Below, piece by piece: positions 15,898-21,806 of a stretch of DNA of 32,261 nt; position 1 is the stretch's first letter; every line of letters begins with the position of its first letter. The stretch spans positions 1-32,261 of the forward strand of contig JAFEFZ010000088.1 in assembly GCA_018240325.1 (NCBI GenBank), written 5' to 3'. The notes under the pieces were generated by a model. That model saw only the letters and a program-made list of their open reading frames with translations, had not been told where the DNA came from and made no database searches. Made by a program: the position numbers and the translations under genes. The DNA comes from Pseudomonadota bacterium (GTDB taxonomy: Bacteria > Pseudomonadota > Gammaproteobacteria > Burkholderiales > Burkholderiaceae_C).

Positions 15898-17559
15898 TCA
15901 GTGCACGACCAGCAGCGTGAACGGCCACACGTAGGCCTGCATCGTCACGAACACGCCCACCAGGCAGGCCAGCGCGATCGAGTGGAAGAACACGTAGCGC
16001 AGGATGTCGCCCTCGTGGTTGAACCAGCGCGTCGCGGTGGAGGCCACCACGATGGATTGCGCGTCGATCATCTTGCCCATCACGCCGCCCGAGCTGTTGG
16101 CCGCGCCCATCAGGTTGGGCGACAGGTGCAGCTGCTCGGCCGCCACCTTCTGCATGCCGCCGAAGAGCACGTTCGACGCGGTGTCGGAGCCGGTCAGCGC
16201 CACCCCCATCCAGCCCATCAGCGTGCCGAAGAACGGGTACAGCATGCCGGTGTTGGCGAAAGCCAGGCCGAGCGTGGTGTCGGTGCCCGAGAAGCGCGTC
16301 ACCGTGCCCAGCGCCAGCATCAGCACGATCGTCAGCAGCGAATAGCGCACCAGCCAGGTGGTCTTGAAGAAGGTGCGCACGATGTCCACCGGCTTGTACT
16401 TCATGACGAGCGCGCTGATCACCGCCGCCAGCAGGATGCCGGTGCCGGTGGCCGACAGCAGGTTGAAGCTGTAGACCGCGCCTTCGGGGTGCGGCTCGGG
16501 CACCACCGGCGGCGACTTCAGCACCAGGTTGTGCAGCCCCTCGATCGGAATGGACGGCGCGAAGATGCCGTTGAGCCAGGCCTTGACCGGCGGCAGTCCC
16601 CAGACGAACACGAAGACCGACAGGATGACCCAGGGCGTCCACGCGGCGACCAGCGCCGCGCGGTCGTGGCGCACCACCGGCTGCGGCGGCTTGGCCTCGG
16701 CCGCGCTCGGGTCGTGCCCGCGCAGCGACGGCGAAGTCCAGACCTTCTTCGGCTGCCACACGCGCAGGAAGGCGATCAGGCACAGCATCGAGACGATGGC
16801 GGCGATGATGTCCACCAGCTCCGGCCCGATGAAGTTGGACACCAGGAACTGCGGAATCGCGAAGGACAGGCCCGTCACCAGGATCGCGGGCCAGATCTCC
16901 ATCATCGCCTTGCGCCCGGCGAAGGCCCAGATCAGCCAGAAGGGCACCAGCAGCGAGAAGAACGGCAGCTGGCGGCCGATCATCGCGGTGACTTCCATCA
17001 GGTCGTAGCCGTGCACCTTGGCCAGCGTGATCACCGGCGTGCCCAGCGCGCCGAAGGCCACCGGCGCGGTGTTGGCGATCAGCGACAGCCCCGACGCCGC
17101 CAGCGGCGAGAAGCCCAGGCCGATCAGGATGGCCGCGGTCACCGCCACCGGGGTGCCGAATCCGGCCGCGCCCTCGAAGAAGGCGCCGAAGCAGAAGGCG
17201 ATCAGCAGCAGCTGGATGCGCCGGTCTTCGGTGATGCCCGACAGCGAATCCTGCAGCACCTTGAAGCTGCCGTTCTGCTCGGTCAGCTGGTGCAGGAAGA
17301 TGATGTTGAGCACGATCCAGCCGATGGGCAGCAGGCCGACGAAGCCGCCCAGCATCGCCGCGCGGCCCGCCATGCCGGCCGGCATGCCGTAGGCGAAGAC
17401 CGCCACCAGCAGCGCGGCCAGCAGGCCCATGCCGGCGGCGATGTGCGCCTTGATGTGGAACAGCCCCAGGGCGCCCAGCATCACCACCACCGGAATCGCG
17501 GCCAGCGCGGTGGACACGAACATGTTGCCGAAGGGGTCGTAGATCTGCTGCCAGGTCAT
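15898..17559 (-). CDS. lctP: L-lactate permease
   Basis: The 553-aa inner-membrane protein of the LctP/LldP family carries L-lactate into the cell with protons. It has about 13 hydrophobic helices and family segments such as MLGGFVGLLPIGWIVLNIIFLHQL, FCFGAFFEGAAGFGTPVAV and NTAPVAFGALGTPVITLAKVHG; near the C-terminus it has MGWMGVALTGSDTASNVLFGGMQ and NSSGGVMGKMIDAQSIVVA. The length is almost that of E. coli LldP (551 aa). ATG 17559 follows AGGAGA. It is the first gene of a permease-lutA-lutB-lutC operon with very short spacings. Confidence 0.95.
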   Translation of the reverse strand: MTWQQIYDPFGNMFVSTALAAIPVVVMLGALGLFHIKAHIAAGMGLLAALLVAVFAYGMPAGMAGRAAMLGGFVGLLPIGWIVLNIIFLHQLTEQNGSFKVLQDSLSGITEDRRIQLLLIAFCFGAFFEGAAGFGTPVAVTAAILIGLGFSPLAASGLSLIANTAPVAFGALGTPVITLAKVHGYDLMEVTAMIGRQLPFFSLLVPFWLIWAFAGRKAMMEIWPAILVTGLSFAIPQFLVSNFIGPELVDIIAAIVSMLCLIAFLRVWQPKKVWTSPSLRGHDPSAAEAKPPQPVVRHDRAALVAAWTPWVILSVFVFVWGLPPVKAWLNGIFAPSIPIEGLHNLVLKSPPVVPEPHPEGAVYSFNLLSATGTGILLAAVISALVMKYKPVDIVRTFFKTTWLVRYSLLTIVLMLALGTVTRFSGTDTTLGLAFANTGMLYPFFGTLMGWMGVALTGSDTASNVLFGGMQKVAAEQLHLSPNLMGAANSSGGVMGKMIDAQSIVVASTATRWFNHEGDILRYVFFHSIALACLVGVFVTMQAYVWPFTLLVVH

Positions 17560-17711
17560 GGCCGGTCTCCTGTGCGGTCGTCGCTATTCGAAACCCGGCA
17601 GCGCCGGGCGCAGGGGGCGCACTGTAGGAGCGCCGAAATGTGCGCTGCGTGAAATCCGGTGGCGCCGCGCGTGAATGTTTTTCAGCATCCGGGCACCCGC
17701 CGCGCGTGCGC
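17560..17711 (-). promoter_or_regulatory. Leader region of the lactate operon
   Basis: The 152-bp gap between the LysR gene and the permease gene must hold the lactate operon promoter, unless the regulator is co-transcribed. Two AT-richer copies of a TTCACGC motif, each preceded by AT-rich bases, occur on the minus strand near 17650-17675 and could be regulator sites. An inverted repeat CCCGGC/GCCGGG with loop of three (17594-17608), followed by TTT on the minus strand, may be a weak terminator for the LysR gene or a leader hairpin. Confidence 0.35.
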
Positions 17712-18614
17712 CTACCGCAGCGCCTGCCGCAGCCAGTCGACGAAGGCCGCGCATTCCCAGCGCTGCAGCGCGCCCGGCTTCCAGCACAGGAAGTAGTCGT
17801 GCGGCGAGCGCACGCTGCGCGGCGACAGCCGCAGCAGCCGGCCGCTGTCCAGCCAGCTGCGGCCCAGCTTCAGCCGCATCAGCGCCACGCCGAAGCCGGC
17901 CACCGCGGCGTCCAGCACCAGGCCCAGGTCGTTGAACTGGCTGCCCGAGGCGGGCTCGGGCAGGGCCACGCCGCAGGCGCGAAACCAGGTGCGCCACGGC
18001 TCCAGCGGCGTGCGGATCAGGTGGGCGCGGACGATCGACTCCTGCGTCTCGAAGCCGTCGTCGAAGGGCCCGGCCGCGCTCAGGTATTCGGGGCTGCACA
18101 CCGGGCAGACCTCGTCCGACAGCAGGTGCATCGACTCGCGGTCGGCGAACGGGCCGGTGCCGAAGCGCAGTTCGAGGTCGGCGTCCTCGGCGGTGACGTT
18201 GGCGACCGGGATCGTCACCTGCAGGATCAGCTCGATGTCCGGGTAGGCGTGGCGGAACAGCGCCAGGCGCGGCAGCAGCAGCTGGCGCGAGAAGGTGGGC
18301 GTGACCGCGACGCGCAGCCGCGTGGCGGCCGGCCTGGCCGCGCCGTCGCCGGCGCGTGCCGGGGGCTGCAGCGCGGCCAGCGCCTCGCGCACCCGCGCCA
18401 GGTAGGCCGCGCCCTCGGTGCTGGGCAGGTAGTCGCCGCGCGCGGCGAACAGCCGCAGGCCGAGCTGCGACTCCAGCTGGCGCATGCGGTGGCTGACTGC
18501 GCTGGGCGTCACGTTCAGCTCGGCCGCGGCCAGCGTCACGCTGCGCAGGCGCGCCACCGCCTCGAAGGCGAGCAGTGCCTGGACCGGTGGAATGCGCACG
18601 GCGGGGGCTGGCAT
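17712..18614 (-). CDS. LysR-family transcriptional regulator (GcvA-like)
   Basis: The 300-aa protein has an N-terminal helix-turn-helix (about residues 10-70): LLAFEAVARLRSVTLAAAEL, TPSAVSHRMRQLESQLGLRLF. A periplasmic-binding-protein-like effector domain follows (about 97-300). The HTH and the SPEYLSA and DLGLVLDAAVAGFGVAL segments place it with the GcvA-like LysR proteins. It lies directly upstream of the lactate permease gene on the same strand, so it is the likely lactate-responsive regulator. Classical LysR genes are divergent from their target; this one is co-directional. The effector is not known. ATG 18614 has only a weak ribosome binding site. Confidence 0.9.
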   Translation of the reverse strand: MPAPAVRIPPVQALLAFEAVARLRSVTLAAAELNVTPSAVSHRMRQLESQLGLRLFAARGDYLPSTEGAAYLARVREALAALQPPARAGDGAARPAATRLRVAVTPTFSRQLLLPRLALFRHAYPDIELILQVTIPVANVTAEDADLELRFGTGPFADRESMHLLSDEVCPVCSPEYLSAAGPFDDGFETQESIVRAHLIRTPLEPWRTWFRACGVALPEPASGSQFNDLGLVLDAAVAGFGVALMRLKLGRSWLDSGRLLRLSPRSVRSPHDYFLCWKPGALQRWECAAFVDWLRQALR

Positions 18615-18936
18615 GGCCTGGTTCCCGGCTCGTCGGCGTGCCGCCGCTGCCCGCCCCGCTCAGCCGCGCCCGCCGCAGGCGGGTCCGCAGGCCGGCCCGC
18701 AGACCGGTTTCGGGTGTTGGGCAGCGCGGTCGAGCCGGTTCTTCATCCACGGCCCCGGAAGTGGCGCGGAATGCGAGCATATCCAAGTCGTCGGGCGCAG
18801 GCTGGTGCGGGTGCCCCCGACCGGCGCGCGGCCGCCGTCCGTGACAGGATCGGCAGCGTCACCGCGGCCTTCGGCCCATCCGGGGCGCCGCGCGCTTCGC
18901 GCAGCGCGGGCACGTCGAAGCAGGCCTCTCAGCCTC
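18615..18936. other. Intergenic stretch with three 12-bp tandem repeats
   Basis: The 322 bp between the VapC-type toxin gene and the LysR gene hold no credible gene. Three adjacent 12-bp copies occur at 18673-18708: CCGCAGGCGGGT, CCGCAGGCCGGC and CCGCAGACCGGT. The promoter of the LysR gene should be in this stretch, but no clear hexamers stand out. Confidence 0.5.
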
Positions 18937-19332
18937 TCAGCCCTGCACCGGCGCGACGTCCCCCATCCCGGCCTTCGGCGCGTCGCGCACGAGGCGCCGG
19001 TCGAAGGTGGCGAAGCGCTCGCCCTCGCGGCGTTGCGACGCATGCAGCGCGTCGGCGAAGTCGAGCCCGGCCTCGTACGCCTGCAGCACCTGCTGCGTCA
19101 GCAAGGGGTCGAGCGCATCGATGTTCTGCAATGCCAGCAGGTCGCGAAAGCACGCGGCGATCACCTCGGCGCCGAGCCCGTAACTGCCGCGCAGCACCCA
19201 CTCGCATTCCATCAGCACCGAAGGCGCGACCGTGCACCGCTGCGCCGCCACCAGCTTCTCGGCCGCACGGGCCTGCTTCGGATCGTCGCCGACGATCAAC
19301 CGGACGACGACGTTGGTGTCGAGCGCGGCCAT
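18937..19332 (-). CDS. VapC-type PIN-domain toxin (ribonuclease)
   Basis: The 131-aa protein is a PIN-domain RNase of a type II toxin-antitoxin pair. The acidic metal-binding residues are visible: Asp5 (MAALDTNVVVRLIVGD), Glu42/Glu44 (LMECEWVLRGSYG), Asp91 and Asp94 (DFADALHA), and Asp111 (FATFDRRL). PIN toxins of this kind cut tRNA or rRNA and stop growth until antitoxin is made again. The antitoxin gene is immediately upstream with 16 bp between them. That gap is one copy of an exact 17-bp duplication of the toxin's own start, described in the findings. Length is normal and no frameshift is seen, so the toxin may be functional. Confidence 0.9.
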   Translation of the reverse strand: MAALDTNVVVRLIVGDDPKQARAAEKLVAAQRCTVAPSVLMECEWVLRGSYGLGAEVIAACFRDLLALQNIDALDPLLTQQVLQAYEAGLDFADALHASQRREGERFATFDRRLVRDAPKAGMGDVAPVQG

Positions 19333-19351
19333 CAGTCGAGCGCGGCCATCA
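19318..19351 (-). repeat. Exact 17-bp tandem duplication at the antitoxin/toxin junction
   Basis: On the minus strand TGATGGCCGCGCTCGAC occurs twice in a row (19351-19335 and 19334-19318). Each copy has a TGATG stop-start overlap and the codons for M-A-A-L-D. The first copy gives a mini-ORF of five codons (19349-19332) that ends exactly where the true toxin ATG at 19332 begins. Confidence 0.95.
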
Positions 19352-19621
19352 CCCGCGCGCCGCCCGCCGCACCGCTTCGCGCAGCACGGCGGCGTCCATC
19401 TCGGCCAGCGTCCGCGCCCGTCCTGGGTGGCCGACGCGCCGGCGGATCGCGGCCAGGCCGCTGGCCAGCTCGACCTTCCGGACGGCGACCGCCGGCTTCA
19501 GCAGCAGGCCGTCGGGCGTGTCGTGGACCTCGAGTTGCGTGCCCGGGGACCAGCGCCGCGCCGTGCGCAGCGCCTTCGGAATGATGACCTGCCCCTTGCT
19601 CGACAGTTTCGTGGTGTGCAT
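19349..19621 (-). CDS. AbrB/MazE-type antitoxin
   Basis: The 90-aa protein has the swapped-hairpin AbrB fold at its N-terminus: MHTTKLSSKGQVIIPKALRTARRWSPGTQLEVHDTPDGLLLKP. The K-(L/V)-x-x-x-GQVxIPKxLR pattern is the hallmark. This part binds operator DNA as a dimer. The C-terminal half (about 50-90), rich in Arg and Ala, should wrap the PIN toxin and block it. ATG 19621 is chosen because the AbrB fold starts there. It has no ribosome binding site and a predicted leader of only a few bases. The stop TGA overlaps an ATG (TGATG). Confidence 0.9.
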   Translation of the reverse strand: MHTTKLSSKGQVIIPKALRTARRWSPGTQLEVHDTPDGLLLKPAVAVRKVELASGLAAIRRRVGHPGRARTLAEMDAAVLREAVRRAARG

Positions 19622-19635
19622 GATCGATCGGCGCC

Positions 19636-19656
19636 ATTGTAAGACTGGCATCTTAC
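19636..19656 (-). promoter_or_regulatory. Promoter and palindromic operator of the toxin-antitoxin pair
   Basis: GTAAGA (19639-19644) and TCTTAC (19651-19656) form an exact inverted repeat around six bases. On the minus strand the right arm runs into TACAAT (19641-19636), which matches a -10 box at five of six positions, 14 bases before the antitoxin ATG. An antitoxin dimer on the palindrome would cover the promoter, the usual autoregulation of such pairs. No good -35 box is seen. Confidence 0.5.
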
Positions 19657-19824
19657 CGCGGCGACGCAAGGGCGGCAGCCTGTCGATCGACCGGCACCCG
19701 CGCCACCGCGGGAATGGGCCCGGCTCCGCGGTCGGCGCGTGCTGCGCGGGCGGCACGCGCAAGCGGGTCGGCCGTTGCGGTAGCCTCGGCGTGGCAGCTG
19801 GCTGCCGATCCCCACCCGACACCG

Positions 19825-20949
19825 ATGACCGACAAGCTCTTCACGCCGCTGCAGCTCGGCCCCTACACGCTGCAACACCGCGTCGTGCTCGCGCCGCTGA
19901 CGCGCATGCGCGCCGACCCCGACGGCAACGTGCCCACCGCGCTCAACGCCGCGTACTACGCGCAGCGCGCCACGCCCGGCGGGCTGCTGATCACCGAGGC
20001 GACGCCGGTGTCACGGCAGGGCCACGGCCACCCGTGCGTGCCCGGCATCCACACCGCCGCACAGGTGCAGGGCTGGCGGCGCGTGACCGACGCGGTGCAC
20101 GCGCGCGGCGGTCTGATCTTCATGCAGCTGTGGCACACCGGCCGGGTGTCGCACTCGAGCCACCAGCCGGGCGGCGCGGCGCCGGTGGGCCCGTCGGCGG
20201 TCGCGGCGCAGGGCCGCACGATCGACGCGCACTGGCAGCCGGTGCCCTACGAAGTGCCGCGCGCGCTCGAGGCGGCGGAGATGGCGCCGCTGGTCGACAC
20301 CTGGGCCGCCGCGGCGGCCAACGCGGTCGCCGCCGGCTTCGACGGCGTCGAGGTGCACGGCGCCAACGGCTACCTGCTCGAACAGTTCCTGCAGTCGCGC
20401 AGCAACCGGCGCACCGACGCCTACGGCGGCTCGATCGCCAACCGCTGCCGGCTGGTGCTCGAGGTCGTCGACGCCGTCGTCGCCGCGGTCGGCCGCGATC
20501 GCACCGGCATCCGCCTGTCGCCGTGGGGCGTCGCCAACGACAGCGGCGAGGACGAGCCGCTGCCGCTGTACCGCCATCTGGTCGGCGAGCTCGCGCTGCG
20601 CGAACTGGCCTACCTGCACCTGATCGAGCCGCGCGCCAGCGGCGCCGGCAAGGCCGACGGCGTGCGCGACGGCCAGCCGTCGGCGGCAGCGACCTTTCGC
20701 CCGCTGTGGCCGACGGTGCTGATCGATGCAGGCGGCTTCGACCGCGCGGGCGCGATCGAAGCGGTGGCCAGCGGCCGCGCCGACGCGGTGGCCTTCGGCC
20801 GCTGGTTCATCGCCAACCCCGACCTGCCGCACCGGCTGCGCGTCGGCGCGCCGCTGAACCCCTATCACCGCCCGACCTTCTACGGCGGCGGCGCGGCCGG
20901 CTACACCGACTACCCGGCGCTCGCATCGACGGCCGGCGCGCCAGCCTGA
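19825..20949 (+). CDS. Alkene reductase, Old Yellow Enzyme family (NemA-like)
   Basis: The 374-aa FMN enzyme has an (alpha/beta)8 barrel. Visible motifs are VVLAPLTRMRA at the first FMN-binding strand, LWHTGRVSHSSHQPGG, GFDGVEVHGANGYLLEQFLQ with the His/Asn substrate pair and the proton-donor Tyr, SRSNRRTDAYGGSIANR, GIRLSPWG and AVAFGRWFIANPDLPHRL. The family reduces activated C=C bonds of enones, maleimides or nitro compounds using NAD(P)H, often in detoxification. ATG 19825 is chosen because the family begins with a short LFTPLQLG start; upstream codons in the frame are not conserved-looking. The gene stands alone, divergent from the toxin-antitoxin pair with 203 bp between. Confidence 0.92.
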   Translation: MTDKLFTPLQLGPYTLQHRVVLAPLTRMRADPDGNVPTALNAAYYAQRATPGGLLITEATPVSRQGHGHPCVPGIHTAAQVQGWRRVTDAVHARGGLIFMQLWHTGRVSHSSHQPGGAAPVGPSAVAAQGRTIDAHWQPVPYEVPRALEAAEMAPLVDTWAAAAANAVAAGFDGVEVHGANGYLLEQFLQSRSNRRTDAYGGSIANRCRLVLEVVDAVVAAVGRDRTGIRLSPWGVANDSGEDEPLPLYRHLVGELALRELAYLHLIEPRASGAGKADGVRDGQPSAAATFRPLWPTVLIDAGGFDRAGAIEAVASGRADAVAFGRWFIANPDLPHRLRVGAPLNPYHRPTFYGGGAAGYTDYPALASTAGAPA

Positions 20950-20951
20950 CC

Positions 20952-20986
20952 CGGCCGGCGCCGGCCGTCGAGAGCCCGGCGCCGGC
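20952..20986 (+). terminator. GC-rich palindromes after the alkene reductase gene
   Basis: CGGCCGGCGCCGGCCG at 20952-20967 is a perfect 16-bp palindrome, and a related GGCGCCGGCC stretch follows at 20978. They lie in the 90-bp gap between converging genes and could act as a weak bidirectional terminator. No T-run is present. Confidence 0.3.
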
Positions 20987-21039
20987 CCTCGAGGAAACGC
21001 CGGGCCGAGGCGCGTGGCGCGCCGGGCCGGCGCCCCTGA

Positions 21040-21390
21040 TCAGGGCTGGCGCCTGAATAGGCGCGGCACCCGCTCGCGCGCCGCGTAGGCCTGCTCCACG
21101 TTCGGCGCCATCTGCACGACCGGCACCCTGCCGGTCACGAAGAAGCTGCCTTCGTCGGCGACGGGGTCGCGCACGGTGATCGGCCCCATCAGCCGGTCCC
21201 CTGCATGCTCGGCGCCCGGCACCTCGACCGCGCGCAGGGCGTTGCCGTTGCCGGGGTTCACCGCCTGCGCGAGCGCGCGGCAGCGGCCGGCGCCGTCGTC
21301 GTCGCTGCTGCCCACCTGGATTGGCATCGGCGCGCCGGTCAGGTTCAGGAACTGCGTGCCGAACTGCGCCGGCGGCGCCGCGCCGGCAGC
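21040..21390 (-). pseudogene. 3' remnant of a dienelactone-hydrolase-like (alpha/beta hydrolase) gene
   Basis: The minus-strand frame ending at 21040 codes for a protein tail that looks like the last 110 or so residues of an alpha/beta hydrolase. There is QFLNLTGAPMPIQVGSSDDDG with the catalytic-Asp loop, RCRALAQAVNPGN, then VEVPGAEHAGDRL with the catalytic-His loop, and a final helix with AYAARERVPRLF. The Ser nucleophile elbow (GxSxG) and all earlier strands are absent. The frame runs open to 21471, but that part overlaps the next gene and has no hydrolase features. A start at ATG 21327 would give a 95-aa product that cannot be active. I call it a decayed 5'-truncated gene. Confidence 0.5.
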
Positions 21391-21391
21391 T

Positions 21392-21682
21392 TCAGGCGGG
21401 CAGCACGAACACCTGCGCGGCGCGCCGCTCGGCCAGGCTGTGGCCTTCGAGCGCGCGGTCCCACTCGGCACCGTCGGCCCCCTGCTGCGCCACCAGGCCG
21501 GCGATCATCTGCGCCGTCTCGCCGGTGCCGGCGTCGAAGTCGGCAACCTGCTGGCGCGTCTCGAGAAACAGCCGCGCCACGGCCACGCCGCCCGACTCGA
21601 TCAGCACCAGGAAGCGCGCCGGGGGCTGGTGCTCGGCCTGACGGTGCGCGCGCGGCGCTTCGGATCCATACACCTGGCTCAT
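21392..21682 (-). CDS. Small conserved-looking hypothetical protein
   Basis: The 96-aa protein (MSQVYGSEAPRAHRQAEHQP... to ...RRAAQVFVLPA) is soluble, with no signal peptide or membrane segment and no motif I can name. A beta strand (RFLVLIESGGVAVARLFL) followed by helices suggests a compact alpha/beta domain. Its codon use matches the neighbours and it has a good ATG at 21682, with a weak GAAGA site upstream, so I think it is real. It is divergent from the NUDIX-MBL gene across a 124-bp gap holding 10-bp repeats. Its stop lies directly before the hydrolase remnant. Confidence 0.65.
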   Translation of the reverse strand: MSQVYGSEAPRAHRQAEHQPPARFLVLIESGGVAVARLFLETRQQVADFDAGTGETAQMIAGLVAQQGADGAEWDRALEGHSLAERRAAQVFVLPA

Positions 21683-21700
21683 GCGGCAATCTTCGCACGC

Positions 21701-21746
21701 CCGGCCTCACCCGGCATCCCCCGACATCCCCCGGCATCACCCGGCC
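21701..21746. repeat. 10-bp tandem repeats in a divergent promoter region
   Basis: Four consecutive 10-mers, CCGGCCTCAC, CCGGCATCCC, CCGACATCCC and CCGGCATCAC, are followed by a partial fifth (CCGGCC). They lie between two divergent starts (21682 minus, 21807 plus). The 10-bp spacing is close to one DNA helix turn. Confidence 0.75.
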
Positions 21747-21806
21747 GTTGGCGGCGGTTTGCGGCGCAGCCCGCGGCCGGCGGCGGCGATGCGCTACCCT
21801 GCGCCC

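Noticed and set aside
17640-21056. 1138-codon plus-strand frame across the LysR, toxin-antitoxin and alkene reductase genes
   Set aside because: It crosses several well-supported genes in other frames and strands and its peptide is Arg/Ala-rich without domains.
21391-21471. Longer start for the hydrolase remnant
   Set aside because: It would overlap the 96-aa gene by 80 bp and the added residues have no hydrolase character.
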